Assembly (NCBI GenBank): GCA_932521035.1
Contig: OW051497.1
Coordinates: 10,540,001 to 10,604,000 of the forward strand
DNA from: Oscheius dolichura
Lineage: Eukaryota > Nematoda > Chromadorea > Rhabditida > Rhabditidae
Direction of reading: 5' to 3'
Length of the DNA: 64,000 bases
Shown here one piece after another: positions 33,416 to 45,764 of this stretch. Each line of letters starts with the position of its first letter. Within the stretch, counting starts at the first letter, position 1. A program made the position numbers and the translations under genes. A model generated the notes under the pieces. It was given only the letters and a program-made list of their open reading frames with translations. It was not told where the DNA came from and made no database searches.

Positions 33416-35398
33416 AACCTTTTTCCTATTTATAAACCACCAGACGTGATATCATTTGACTAAACGATAAACGTTAAACGACATATCATTCTCCTTTTTT
33501 AACGTTGATCACCTGAACCGTCGAGGTCGTACGATTAAAACAGAGACACATAAAAATGCCATTAAGTTACAGTATGAGATGCGAACAATGAAACGTCTTT
33601 AAAAGTAATCGGACGACATGAACTGTTTCTCACAATTTCGAATATAGCTTGGACAGAGGCAAAGAGCCGTTTGTCCATGAAGCTCAAGGCTGTCTTTAAA
33701 ATAACTGGGAATCATCACCTGGATGGCGGCTAACTCAGTTAGGCTCGCTTGACAGTGCTCTCTAATGATTAGCGAACTGGGGATAAATGATTGGGTCTCA
33801 TTAATTGGGTAGAGACTTTCCATAGAACCGTATAAACATGTTTACTAGTCAGACGCTCGGCTCCCTAATTTTATTTTCCAGACTGAGCTAATGGAGCCCC
33901 AAGAGGAGCTTATGAAAACTGGAGTGCTCGACTGTATGAAATCCGGAAGGAGCGAAGCACCCCATGGTCGTAGTACAGTTTACTGTGTTTTATAAACTGT
34001 AGCAACGCTGTGGAGAGAATCCAAGGACTGCTCATCTACCACCATAAGCAACTCCTCAACATTCTCGAATTCTCGGCATAGAGAGTTCCCAGTAACTGGG
34101 ACTTTTATAAGCTGATTTTAGATATGGTGCAAATATTTCAAAAGAAGCTGTGGTTCTATTCGAAAACTCTTCCCGAACCAAGGAAATTGGCTTAGAGCTC
34201 TACTAAAGGAGAATGTGACAGTGGATATATTTAGAAACTACATGAGAAGTTGAAGGAGAATAACAGAAAAAGGCACTCAGTAACGGAATCCTTCCTTGTA
34301 GAAAGACTGCTGCAACGGCAACGTTGTGACGCAGCGAGACTTCTTCAGAACAGCATTGAACCCAGCATGAGAGCTCACCGTTATGTTCAAAATCAGGATT
34401 ACACGATGAGCGGTCAGCCCGATAGATTCAATTTGTCCCTATAGGTGTCAGTCTTCAACTTTCCTTCTTCGAGAGATGGTCGTCCGTGTTGGTAACTCTA
34501 CAACGAAGGCGTGCTTCAGAATGTTACGAAGTAAGTTATACTGAATTGCCTGATTTAAAGAAATTGCTGGGAAGTACTCAGGTCCTACAGCAGATGCGTG
34601 AAGGAGTCTTCGCTTTCGTGTTTTGGGCACTTGTTCATTTTAGCTTTCGCTTTTGGTAATCGGGGATCACATAGACCACCATTGATCTTGCTAACCCCGG
34701 ATATTTCCGTTAAAAACTTCCATAAAAGGCTTCCAAAGGGCTCGTATCCAAAAAGGGTAAAGAGATGGAGCTTTTTTGAGCCACCGCATCATCAAACAGA
34801 GGATAGTTCAGCGTAACTTCCTCCCACACCCGTCTAGTTCATTCCATGACGATTATAATACCGATTATGTAACCTGTGCCCCCTGCCCCGACAAAGCAAG
34901 GGGATTACAAATAGGTACCAGGCACAAAAAGTGGAGGATTAATTTTGCTCGCTTCACGTGTCTCCCAGGTGGATCCTACAACCAATGTTCCTTTTCGAGT
35001 AAATAGAGACTGCACTTTTTTCTTTCTTTCAAAACCTGACAATTTTATGGGAACGCCTGTTGTAAGAAAATATTTTCGCCATTAACGTATACACAAAATA
35101 ATTTAGGAAGAGACAGTGTCTTCTGTTTAATCGACGGACTGTGGTATATAAGAAAGAGGCCTAACATCTGTCTCCGGCGAACTCTTTTCTGTATCCTTCC
35201 CCGTTTTTCCTATTCCTTCATCCCACGTGAAAAAATATTAGTCACGTAGATTTCTAAAAATATTTTCCCCTACTTTTAAAGTAATGCCTTTCGGAAGTGA
35301 TTAAGCGCCCCTGGTCAGCGAAGTAAATTTCACCAGGTGTATTGGACAGTTAACCCTGTCGACCGGTCAATCGAGCCGCGCCCCCTACTGTAAAACCC
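33416..35398. other. Intergenic region with a possible CA-related relic
   Basis: Between TTTTCCAG (33882) and about 33975 a frame reads EELMKTGVLDCMKSGRSEAP. It parallels HFKESGILECIRKERKSP in exon 2 of the carbonic-anhydrase gene. No further exons were found, so it may be a relic or chance. The rest, including frames 33599-33823 (-), 34250-34444 (+) and 34448-34630 (-), looks non-coding. Confidence 0.25.
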
Positions 35399-35414
35399 TG
35401 ACGTCGTATAAATA
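35399..35414 (+). promoter_or_regulatory. CRE-like site and TATA box of the phosphate transporter gene
   Basis: TGACGTC at 35399-35405 abuts TATAAATA at 35407-35414. These lie about 100 bp 5' of the ATG at 35510. A TTTCAACAG acceptor at 35494 is well placed for trans-splicing. Confidence 0.45.
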
Positions 35415-35509
35415 GGTAAAATTGTCTGTTGAACTCGGAAAAATGCCCAACTTTCACTATTGTTTTAATCTTTATCTCTACCTTATTTCAACAGAACTTC
35501 CTTCAGAAA

Positions 35510-37516
35510 ATGCTGGACTATCTCATGTACACTCCGACGTGGACGGACCAGTTCACATGGCTTCTTATAGTAGCTTTTGTGTTCGCCTTCTTCGTGTCTT
35601 ACGGTAAGATACTTAATATTTCCTCTTTCTACCGATGTTTTTCCAGGAATGGGAGCTAATGACTCCTGTAACGACTGGGGGCCTGCCGTAGGAGCAGGCA
35701 CTGTGAAATTATGGCAGGCTTACATTCTTTGCGGTATTTTCAACACTATCGGCGCTGTTCTACTAGGTGAGTCCAAATATTTATGAAAATCACAAAGAAT
35801 GATGTGTTCCCGACGTCTGAAAAATAAAGGCCTTCCGATGGCTATTAAAATGTTAATGGTCATTGTGCGCCATGGTCACACAGTTACGAAATTGCCGACG
35901 ACAAAATAACGCCGTTTTACAGGTTACAAGGTTACGGAGACTCTTCGCTCGGGAATCGTTGAATTCCAAATCTTTGACGTCTATTCCCAGTATAACCATA
36001 CTACTGGGAACTACGACACTGTGCCGCACTGTACAAATGCCACCGTATATGGTAAGAGAATCTACTCTTCTAGAAACACCGCCAAATCTTCAGAAGGATT
36101 CTCGGGACCCACTAACGGAACGATTGTGGAATGCGCCAAGTACACCTCAGCTGATTTCATGATCGGTCAAACTGGAGCTATGGCCGGCGTGGCTGCCTTC
36201 ATGATCGTCTCATCTGTTTACAAGATCCCGGTATCTGCTACTCACGCAATTGTTGGAGGCTCTCTGGCGTCTTCTCTCTACCTTCGAGGAAACATTGGAA
36301 TCAAGTGGATGGAAATCTTCGGAATTGGTAGGAAATTATTCATTGTCTAGAAGCATGAAATCTTCCAGTTATTTCCTGGTTCATATCCCCGCTCATTGCT
36401 GGATTCTTCGCTGCCGTCTTCTACATCATCATTAAGTTCACCGTTCTCCTCAGGAAAGACACCTTCCAATGGTCTCTCTGGCTCTGTCCCGTCTTCATGG
36501 GTTTCACTTTGACTGTCAATCTCTTCGCCAGTATCTTCGACGGGTCTAAATGTAAGATTATTTAAAACCCCAATAGAACGAAACGATTTAAGACCTCGGA
36601 TTTGACAAGCTCAATGTCTGGCAATGTCTTTTAATTTCCGGAGGAGCTGGTATCCTTGGTACTCTCATTCTCGAATTTCCCCTCAAGGGATGGTTGACCC
36701 GACGAGCCCACCGTCTTTACAACTCTGAGGTCAGGAAGAATCAACTGAAGCTTGAGAAAGGAGAACTGCCCAGTAAGAGCGATCCTCCAAGAAATAACCA
36801 GCCTTTGTTCAGAGAAGTCCAAGATTACCGATATGAAGACACCCGAAACTGACATGGAGAAGCTGCGCGAGCTCCCCTGGTACAAGTTCCTCTGGACTGC
36901 CGTTCCCGAGGACCGTCTGACCACCAAAGTCTTCAACGCCCTGCAGATTGTCTCCTCTTCTATGCTTTCTTTCTCCCACGGTGCAAATGACACTGCCAAC
37001 ACGGTCGGACCTCTTCTAGCCGTCTGGATGACCTACCACACCGGCTATGCCTTCAAGGAAGCCGAAACAAGGGACGATTCCCAGGTAAAGATAGTTTCAC
37101 GACAATTCTAATGACTTTCTAGGCTCTCCTTGCCTTCGGAGCCATTGCCATGATTTTCGGTTTCGTGACCTTAGGGCATCGCACAATTAAACTGATTGCC
37201 AAAGAGATCACCGTCGACATGAGCCCCGTTTCCGGATTTGCGATCGAGTTGGGAACAGCCTTCACAGTTCTGGTCTGCGTCAAACTCGGTATCCCTAATT
37301 GTTTACGGTGTTGAACTGTGATCTGTTTCAGGTATCCCCATCTCGTCTACCCACTGTGCCGTCGGAGCTGTGCTCTTTGTCGGATTGGCGAAGTCCACCA
37401 CGGAGGGAGTCTCGTTCAAGACCTTCAAGAAGATCTGTCTCGTGTGGTTGTTGTGCTTCCCCGTGTCGGCTGCTATTTCTCTAGTGGTGACTATTGCTCT
37501 CACCCACTTTATTTAG
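35510..37516 (+). CDS. PiT-family (SLC20) sodium-phosphate symporter
   Basis: The start is MLDYLMYTPTWTDQFTWLL. Both inverted PiT signature repeats are present: GMGANDSCNDWGPAVGAGTV near the N-terminus and FSHGANDTANTVGPLLAVW in the second half. Also present are KIPVSATHAIVGGSLASSL and GIPISSTHCAVGAVLFVGL. A glycosylatable extracellular loop (YNHTTGNYD, CTNATVYG) and a large charged cytosolic loop (LPWYKFLWTAVPEDRLT upstream of the second repeat) match family topology. The end is ISLVVTIALTHFI. It should import inorganic phosphate with sodium across the plasma membrane. The first repeat has Ser-Cys-Asn where most family members have Val-Ala-Asn. Confidence 0.95.
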
Positions 37517-37885
37517 ACATCCATAATGCCATAACAAATTGTTGCTTTAAATTCCTTTAAGTTGACATTCCCACCGGTCTCATGTGATCTGTATCTGTCA
37601 TAATCATTATTGTGATGCATAATCAATAAACGCTAGTATTACTCGTCGTAAAGATGTCTGATTTCTTCCTTTAGTTCACATGCAGTCTGCTTGAATTATT
37701 GGTGACCGTGGAACTGCGACTGGTATCAATTCCGAGAACAGGAAGCAGAAAAAGTTGAGTCATGGGGAACACCGGTTGTAAGGAGACACAAAGAGTTTGC
37801 CCTCTTCTCTTGTTCAAAACAGGATTTTTATTTTATGAGATTGAAGTAATAGGTAGTTTTAAAAATAGCTAGAAGGACGAACAAA

Positions 37886-38898
37886 CTATGGCTGCGGTGG
37901 CTGGGATAAGTTCTCGTATATCTGTCTTCTATGAGGTGTCATGTGCTTTCTAATGGAATGCCCAATTAGTAGTCCAATTGAGCCAAGCCCCAGGACAACA
38001 CCAGAAAATACTGTAGCCTTGTTTTCGAAGGATTCCTTGAGAGTTCGCTTTCTAGTTCTTTCACAGAGATAAACTACAATTGGGATAATTAAATGTGGAA
38101 AGAGACTTACAGTTTGAGCGGTGTCCATATGGCTGTACATCAATTTCAGGTGTAAGCTCCAGAATAACATCCCTAGAATGAACATAGCCAGCAGATACAG
38201 CAAATATATTCACTTGTAACTGTCGCCGTGTAGCGTGACGTTGATTTTATCCTTACAGATGTACTTCTGATTAAGAGGAGCGCTCAGAATTGCAGAAGAG
38301 TTGTCCGACTCAAAAACAGCTGAATCTTCTGAACAAGAAAGTTCACTTGGTCCAAAATATTAACTCACCTTTGTAGAACTCTTCATACACTACTTTCTTC
38401 AACTGCCAGCGGAGCTCTTCTACCCGTTTCTTCATTGTCACCGTTTTCTAAATGAATATACGCTTATATATAATTAGAAGTAGGTACCATGCCAAAATAG
38501 AACTTGAGTTTCCGTTTACGACCTTCATGAGTAATTGTTGCAGCGATAAGTGGTCCAGAAGCTGAACTATTGGCACATCTTCCAGTAAGCTTTGTTTCTG
38601 GAGAAGTTAAAGCAAACTGAACGAGGTTATTTAACTGAAGGAGACATACAGGAATCCTGTTATTCGTTTCTCCTATGTTATAATTCACAACTGACACTTC
38701 GAAATGAACAGAAAGGCAGACATCACCCTAAAAGAGTATGAGGCAGTTATTAATGCCCTCACGTTTGCATCCTGAAGTCCTATGGTTCCAGTGCTTTGAT
38801 CTATGAAGGGAGTCGCTTGGAGAAAAACAGAGACAGGCAGAACTGGAAATTATCATCAGAACAAAAATGATCTTACCAAGTAAAAGGAAGAGACGCAT
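37886..38898 (-). CDS. LAMP-like type I membrane glycoprotein
   Basis: About seven exons. A signal peptide (MRLFLLLVLPVSVFLQ) precedes a luminal domain with paired cysteines (NGDVCLSVHFEVSVVNY, RIPVCLLQLN, LTGRCANSSASGP). A LAMP-type module follows (APLNQKYICKDKINVTLHG, then DVILELTPEIDVQPYGHRSN), with a transmembrane helix (TVFSGVVLGLGSIGLLIG). The short tail contains IYENLSQPPQP. YENL fits the YxxPhi signal for AP-mediated endosomal/lysosomal sorting. Related nematode proteins are LMP-1/LMP-2 and the synaptic LAMP-like UNC-46; I cannot decide between them. Confidence 0.75.
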
Positions 38899-39329
38899 TA
38901 TGGAAGAGGCCCAGCTATTGATTCCCGAAATAACTCATTTCGAGTGCTCATTGTGGCAGGGATTGCGGAGTCTTCACGGAGAACAAATCGCCCGGGGCTG
39001 AGAATCAACGGCAGACGAGACAACCGCGGAGATTAGAGGAGGGTTCTCTGGAAGGAGGAAGAGAGCCCATGTAATCTAACCAGGATGCATGGACGACAGG
39101 GAAACACAGTTATCACCCGATTAGCCCTCTCCCGAGGTATGTCTTCAGTATTGCCTAAGTTAACCTAACCCTGCCCCTTCCCATAGGAGGAAACATGTCA
39201 CAACTGCTTCCTTATAGCAGTGGGAATGTCGCCATTTGTCACAGCTTCATTTTCGCCGCAGCAGCGGTCTCATCCCTATAAATCTCCTCCTGTATCCCTC
39301 AATGACCGCTGGTTGCCATTTTCATTTTA

Positions 39330-39584
39330 ATGCCCGTCGTGGTTCTGCTGCTGCTTTGCCTACCACCCCACAATCCCATCATTTCTGTCCGCTGCGGTCA
39401 TGATTTAAAGCGCTTAGCAGATGTGCCAGACTGTGGAATCGGCATCGGCGCCACGACAACAACATTCCGTGACGATTCTCTTCGACCGAATGTAATTATC
39501 CCCCATCTATCTTTTCTTCTTTTTTTTCTGGTTCCTCAATCCCCCTGCTGTCCTCTCGCCAATTTGTTTCTCAATCCACTCTGA
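39330..39584 (+). CDS. Doubtful secreted-peptide ORF
   Basis: The ATG at 39330 opens MPVVVLLLLCLPPHNPIISV, a plausible signal peptide, followed by RCGHDLKRLADVPDCGIGIG. A GTAATT at 39491 could be a donor ending the first exon, but no second exon was found. The 3' half is T-rich and reads as hydrophobic noise. Offered only as a candidate; the segment otherwise lies in the 5' region of the gene at 40286. Confidence 0.2.
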   Translation: MPVVVLLLLCLPPHNPIISVRCGHDLKRLADVPDCGIGIGATTTTFRDDSLRPNVIIPHLSFLLFFLVPQSPCCPLANLFLNPL

Positions 39585-40285
39585 CCAATTGTTCTACCTG
39601 CTGCTCTTCAATTTCCGTTCATTTTCTGGCCGGATCGCCAAGTCCAAGTGATGGATGAGGGCAGATGTGTGCGGCCATCCCTTGGATCAGCTTCTTCTTT
39701 TTCACACAACCAATTCAAAAACACAGCTGTTGGCATAAGTCATTAGTCAGATCTCTTTCTCCACATCTTCCCGGTATAAGTTCTGTCCACCTCATTGGGT
39801 TGCCCAAGGACGTATCTATCAATCAGGAAAAGGGCCTGTACCGCTTGTTATCGACACTTGTTTCTCTCTCCTCCAATGACCTTCTGTCCTCGCGCATTTG
39901 GTGGTTCCTTTGTCCTGAACGGGCGTGTGTGAACCGACTTGTTACTATCCCGTTATTTTGTTTATTCTACTGCTATTATTTAATTTTCGGGTTTACCCCC
40001 TGGTTAGATTACCATATACGACGGGTAGGCTTAAAAATTATGTGACATTATTAATCCCTCGTAGCCGCAAACCGGAAACGTTTTCAGTTCCAATTCCACC
40101 ATTATGACTACCACTCTCTCTCAGCTGATTGACTTATTTGCACACACGCTTTGGTTGCATTACTCATTTTCCCTTTTCAGGTTAGGAGGGCGAGACTTTA
40201 CCTGCCTGCCAGGATGACTGAGAGAAATTACTAGGTATGTACACTCCTACTTGTTTGATCATTTTCTTTTTTTAAGGTTTAGGAA

Positions 40286-40979
40286 ATGAAGGCTGAATCC
40301 CCACAAGCCATTGAGATCCTTGTCTTCTGTCTAGCTCTTGGTGTTCTTTTTGCTCTCCTCATCATTTTTCTCAACTGCGCCGCCACTTGCTACCATAGTT
40401 GCAAGAAGCGAAAGAGAAAAACGGACGTGGAACGATTGCCGGAACCATATATAGACGAAATCCGTCGGCTACTTGACAGACATAAAAGGATGATGGGAGA
40501 TTATGACTGTGAAAAACTGGAGGAGTGCAATGAATATGACTTCCCTAGCAGTAGGCTAACTTCTCCACAATCTAATGTGAGACTTGTCCTTTTTTTAATT
40601 TAAAGGATTTGTTTAGTATCTTGAAGACAGCGGGAAAACGACTCCAACAATGAGGACTCCTTCTTCTTCCCGGAGGAATTCAGTAAGACTGAGAAAGATC
40701 AAGGTAAGCGTCGTTTCTGTCAAACCAAACACACTTTTTAGGAAGAAATCGAGCCTTTTAAAGAGATGACCGAGGAGGAAATGGAAGAGTTGAAGAGGCG
40801 AACCTGGGAAGGCGGTCTGTGTGACTCGATGTTTGACCCAATCCCTTTACCTTCAACCGCTTCCGATGCTGAGTGTCAAACAACGTGAGCTCCCATTGTT
40901 CTTCTCTCCTATTTTATTCTAATTTTCCAGAGCGACTCTCGACCGAATGCGCCCTAAAAAGCTGGAAACAACAGTATAA
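40286..40979 (+). CDS. Single-pass membrane protein with acidic/coiled tail, unknown family
   Basis: Four exons in phase. The start is MKAESPQAIEILVF, and the first transmembrane helix (LALGVLFALLIIFLNCAATC) runs straight into CYHSCKKRKRK, a stop-transfer with palmitoylatable cysteines. The cytosolic part has helix-like stretches (YIDEIRRLLDRHKRMMGDY, FKEMTEEEMEELKRRTW) and Ser-rich sites (RTPSSSRRNSVRLRKIK). The end is RMRPKKLETTV, and the last residues (TTV) resemble a class I PDZ-binding C-terminus. It has no signal peptide, so it is type III or reverse signal-anchored. I do not recognise the family. Confidence 0.65.
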
Positions 40980-41399
40980 AAAGTCATGCTGTGTTGCTCA
41001 CGAGCCTCACATCATCGGCGGAACCGCCCTGAGGGCGAGCTCGACTAATAGTCTAATTGGTGTGGTTCACCTCTCTTCTCCCCCTGCTCGAAATAGATCC
41101 TACCCATTAGGGTCTTCCCCCTCGGTAAAAGACTCTCGACAACAAGATTGTCGGCCGTCTCTCTAAATTTCATTCTTAAGTTTTTACCCCGTACTTCTGA
41201 TTATCCCCTTGAGCATTTCATATCCTATTTTTGGTTATTTATTGTTTCCATTTTTAGCCCTCCCTACTACTATATTGTGAACGTGTCCATGATCTTCCAC
41301 TATTTGCATATTACTTTGCTTTATTCTCTCACTCAAAACTCGATGCTCTCATTCTTGTTCCTCAGGCCTGTAAACATTTCACTTTAGTAAAAGCTTTCG

Positions 41400-41624
41400 T
41401 CATGTTTTATTCTCTATGTTATTTAACCTTGCGGGGGTCTCGTCACTCTTCTGACTGGGTATCAATTTATCCAGACGATATTCAACCCCTCGGTTGTCAG
41501 CAGGAAGCCTCTCAAAACAAGCGAGAGTTTGTAGTAGTAGTGTGCTAGATCGTTGAAGTTCCAGGACTTTTTTCCTCGTCAACCGGGCGAGATCTAATTG
41601 AAATTCTTCTTTGCTCTCCAACAT
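41400..41624 (-). CDS. Small helical protein, unknown
   Basis: A 74-codon frame starts MLESKEEFQLDLARLTRKKV and continues LELQRSSTLLLQTLACFERL. It is strongly helical and Leu-rich, ending LNNIENKT. A TTAGCAG acceptor lies 3 nt 5' of the ATG, as expected for spliced-leader addition. An AATAAA overlaps the stop codon, marking the 3' end. A second overlapping frame is also open, so the choice of frame is not certain. No family is recognised. Confidence 0.45.
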   Translation of the reverse strand: MLESKEEFQLDLARLTRKKVLELQRSSTLLLQTLACFERLPADNRGVEYRLDKLIPSQKSDETPARLNNIENKT

Positions 41625-42591
41625 CCTCTGCTAAGTAGGCTAACTTTTCCAGGCAATTGTTGAAACTATCCTGCTCATTAGTCAAATGACACGAAGCGCA
41701 AATGTTTTCCACGTACGCGCTTCTCTTTTTACAACTTCCCTCCGTCAAAACTCGACATTATCCTCTATAAGGAAGCAAAATTGATGTTCTTCTAAGAGTA
41801 AGGAGATGGCAAGTCTCCGGGCGCTCGTTCCCACGTTCTCGGCGATATGTATGCAACCAAAACGAGCATTCTGCATGTGTCTTGCGGTCTTTGAAAAAAG
41901 CAGGGATATTAGGCTACTTGTTTCTTTTGTTACCTTAACAATATCTCTCTCTTCTTTAATAGTTGTTGTGCTTCAGAACTCAGTTCAATTAGCGCCGATC
42001 GGGATAGGGAGCTACACACACAGGGCCACTGACCTTCCCTGAGATTATTTAGTTTGTTTCTACGAGTTTGAGATTCTTCTTCTATTTTTATCTTGTGTTT
42101 CTCCGTCAATTGAATTGTTGTTCCCCCTTCCAGGGCGGTGTGTTCTGTGGCATCTTTCGGAGCACGGTTTTTGAACTGTTAGCCTCGTTATTAGGTAAGT
42201 TGTTAAATCGTAAACGATGAAAATTGGCTTCGTTTATATGTAATGACGGGTGTATCCTTACCGCATTCTGACACACACGCGGCTGGTCGGTCTAAATTTT
42301 ACTCTGTAGGTCTATTAGGCACGAGACGGGCAGAAATCACGTCATGCCATAGGATCCTTCTCCCTGATACGGGAACTTGGCGTAGCAAATTGTAGCAGCC
42401 GTGCTCCTAACCGAAAACAACTAATTTTCTCTAGGCTATACTAATGCATTGACCATTACTTCCATTTCCCTCGCGTTGCCCTGAACTCTGGAATTTTTAA
42501 GGGAATTCCTCTCTGACCACTCTTCTACTTATTTCTTCGATATTTCCCTCTTTATTTCGTATCAATTTCAGCGTACTTTAAAGCTTGTTCC

Positions 42592-43666
42592 ATGGGCGCA
42601 ACCCATTCAGTCAGCAGTCAACATGCACATGAAAAGAATTACAAGGTATTCCAAACAGCCCCCTGTCACATATCCCCCTTTCCTGTTTAGGTTGAAAAAC
42701 TCTTCCGTCAAAATAATAGAACAAATAGGAGTAGATCTCTCGATGTGAGGAATGAAAGACAAGACGCGAGACCTCCGCGACCGGTAGGAACCAGCCACAG
42801 TGCACGATATTCAAAGAACCGTTGCGTACGATCTATGGACGATGGAGGTGCCGCTGTTTTTGCCATTTCTTGGAATAATCAAATCGTCTTTTTAGCAAAC
42901 GGGTCAATATCGGGATTGACGCGAGAAGAGAAACGAATGATCGAGTTATGTTGGGTTAAGTGCACGCAGAAACAACTGAGGAGGTGTTCTGAAGACATCT
43001 TCTATGACATTTTAAGCCAAGAAGAGGACCTGCTACAGCTGTTTGGACTGGTAACCCTCTTCCATTGACGTGTTAACCTCGTGAAAACCCTTTTAGGATA
43101 CTTGCCCAATCAGTAAGCTCCGTGAGAACGAGTTTTTCAAGTCGCACGCGTCCAACTTCGCCCTGGTCTTGAACTTAGTCGTATGTAATCTCCAGGAAAA
43201 TTTCGAGCAGAGCTGCGACGCCTTGCAGGTACAGTAATCCCTAATCTATTAATAAAGATGCACGAACGGCTGGGATTGTAAGGTTTTTTAAGTGTGACGC
43301 GGAAAAGGTGGCTTAAGTGCATGGCAATGAAACAGCCACTTGAAGGATCTTATACATAATATATGTCCTAATTGAGTGCTTTCTCGTTTTAGGCGCTTGG
43401 CTTTCAACACGCTCAGCTGAAATCCCGTGGTTTTCAAACTATCTACTGGGACATCTTTACGGACTGTTTCGAGAAGAACCACCCTTCCACATTTAGGAAA
43501 ACCGCAGAGCGGGAGGTATCCTAAAAGAATTAATTTCAAATCAGGTTGAATTTAGGCCTGGTCCCGAATGATCCTCTTCATGCTGGCTCAGATGAAAATT
43601 GGTTATCAGAAGGGACTAGCTGAACAGAAGAATGAAACACGATTGAGTGTACCACAAATTCATTGA
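42592..43666 (+). CDS. Nematode globin with predicted N-myristoylation
   Basis: The start MGATHSVSSQHAHEKNYK carries the myristoylation consensus (Gly2, Ser6). After a basic linker and an in-phase 56-nt intron (from about 42847) comes the globin fold: SGLTREEKRMIELCWVK (A helix), DIFYDILSQEEDLLQLFGL (CD region with Phe), FFKSHASNFALVLNLVV (E helix, with a His at the distal region), ALGFQHAQLKSRGF with proximal His F8, and REAWSRMILFMLAQMKIGY (H helix). The end is TRLSVPQIH. AATAAA is at about 43686. Acylated nematode globins are membrane-attached and thought to act in redox or oxygen signalling rather than transport. Confidence 0.85.
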
Positions 43667-43739
43667 GATTTGAAATCTATCAGTGCAAATAAATCGTTCT
43701 GGAACCCCTCCCTTAAAAATAACTCCTTCCTATTCGTCA

Positions 43740-44470
43740 TTTTGAATTTTAACTACTCGAATAAGGATAAAGTGAAGTTGTTTTGAACGCCACCAGTGAT
43801 CATCTAATTGAAATTCATGTCTCGCTGAAGCTGGCCTTCGAGGAAACCCTCTCCCTCGAATCAGTGAAACCCAATCCCAAACATAGGGAACCACTCTACG
43901 CATCATTCTCCGTACCAGCTCGTACTGTTGCCAAGTTACAATTTTTACAGGCAACCTCAAGGTTTATGGAGCCGTGGGGAATGTTTCTAGTGTTTCGAAC
44001 ACGGCATTAAAGGGCAACATGGCTGGTTTGTGCACTCTTACCTTTACTAGCGCTGACCACGCCTAAAAAAAGACGAGGTCGTTACCTCTGCGTTGAGTAA
44101 ACTATGCTTTTAGGTAACTGGAACGCGGAAGATGACATGCGGTATGGGAGGTCAAGTATGCGTCGGTTAGTCGGCTCCAATGGTCAAAATATCAAACCAA
44201 AATGATCTTATCTCAACCTTGAATTTAAAAACAGAGTGTTCCTATGAGAGCAACCCAAGTAGACAGTTTGTGGAAATTGAAGAACCGTCTAGTTTGCAGT
44301 TCCTTTTACAAAAAGGCGACACTTAAACCCGGAGACAATTACAGTTATTGCCAAATGGTCAAGAGGAGGTCATAAAGAGTTTGGTTTCAATCAGGCCGTA
44401 ATATTCTCCAATACCCAAATGGCCCCTTTTTCATTCTTTCCGTTTTGCTCTCCAATAGAAGAAGGCCGTT
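43740..44470 (+). other. Possible remnant of a secreted-protein gene
   Basis: Frames such as NATSDHLIEIHVSLKLAFEE with SVPARTVAKLQFL, then NLKVYGAVGNVSSVSNTALK, and later CSYESNPSRQFVEIEEPSSL are protein-like and beta-strand-rich. They interrupt one another with stops and could not be joined in phase. No start or signal peptide was found. It may be decayed or the exon model may be wrong. Confidence 0.2.
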
Positions 44471-44552
44471 AAAACGAGTCATTGCGAGGAAAACCAAACC
44501 AGGCCGTTAGAGGGGTGGGGCAGCGGTGTGCCCATACAGTCAGTCCTCTTAG

Positions 44553-45538
44553 ATGCTGCCACTACATGCACTTGGTCAGTTTTCACTTCTTCCTCGGTCT
44601 CTATTTTTAAGGGAGGAGACCAATTGTAGACAGAATCCATTTGATCCCCCGGTGTCAAATGAAGCTAATAATTTTCAGTGCTTATTTTTGTTGGTGCTGC
44701 TCAGATTTCTGCGGAGAAATGCCTCACAGCTGAGCAAAGACGAAGCAGAGTTCAGGTTACTCGTTCTAATTTGGAAAACAGACGGAGATCTTTCAGTATT
44801 ACTTTGACCCAAAGGAGTGGACCTGCTTCGCGATACCAGCAGACTGTACCTCTAGTTTAAAGATTGACTTCAAGTTGTACGACAGCGAGGAGGAATGCAC
44901 CCTAGTAAACATGGGTAAGCCATCTGATCGTTCAAGAACGTCTTCTTCAGTGAGATTGTGGAAATCCTACAGTTTAAGTTGTGCCTCTGGACATAGGTTA
45001 GCAACGTATCAACGGTCAAACGTAAGGAAAACACAAAATACACATCACGAATTTTTCAGGGTGATCAAGTACCATACATCTTCTCTTCCGCATTATGCCG
45101 AGGACCACAAGGTTCTGAAATCTGTGAAGCTGACGAGGTTTGCCACACTCATGGAGGATTCGGCTACTGTTGTAAGGACTCTGCATTTGAAGGGAACGGA
45201 CCAAGTGGGGACTGTACTTTTATTAAAAGAGTTGTTTGAAACAGATAGCGGAACTTTCAACTTTACGGGTCTTGGAGGGAAGAACTTCATAATGACGAAG
45301 AGAATGATAACCCCTGCTCCGCTTCCACCACCTAAGGATTGTAATTTGGATGGAAAGAGGGACGAAGTCGTGGTAACTAAAAGGTATTCCTGTGGTATCC
45401 CGTTTATAGTGGTTTCCACTCCAAGGAATGGCCTGCTTGTCCAGAAGAAAGACGTGTAACAATCCGGGCTTCTCCAAACCATCCTTGGAACACACGTACC
45501 CGTCCCAACAAGCCTGTATGGATGCCCATTTCCGTTAG
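44553..45538 (+). CDS. Secreted Kunitz-domain and Cys-rich protein (second copy)
   Basis: Exon 1 (44553-44574) and exon 2 (from 44679) create the signal peptide MLPLHALVLIFVGAAQIS. A Kunitz-like domain follows (EKCLTAEQRRSRVQ joined to YYFDPKEWTCFAIPADCTSS, YDSEEECTLVNM). Next is a CC module (SALCRGPQGSEICEADEVC, THGGFGYCCKDSAFE), a linker (KRMITPAPLPPPKDCNLDGK), and a third Kunitz-like block (VVWFPLQGMACLSRRKTC, YPSQQACMDAHFR). All introns are 33-110 nt. The layout parallels the gene at 32604-33415. Key inhibitory-loop cysteines are missing, so binding or structural roles are likelier than inhibition. The last Kunitz block lacks its final Cys, so a further 3' exon is possible. Confidence 0.75.
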
Positions 45539-45764
45539 TTTTTGGTCCTACAAGAAGTAGAATCTATTTCAAGCTAATCTCAAGATGACCTATCGTCTTA
45601 CGTGTATGCCTGGCTACTCAGCAGCTACGGAAAAAGAGGTGGCATTGATATTCTCGTGAGTTCCTAGCCTTTCTCTCCCCTTTATTCAATATATACGCTA
45701 TGAGTGACGGGAAAAGACATTGTTGAAAGGGTACATTTATGGAGTGAAGAATCAACTAAGTAGT

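Noticed and set aside
41806-42042. Plus-strand hydrophobic ORF of 78 aa
   Set aside because: Has an ATG but no supporting exons; lies in the 5' flank of the globin gene.
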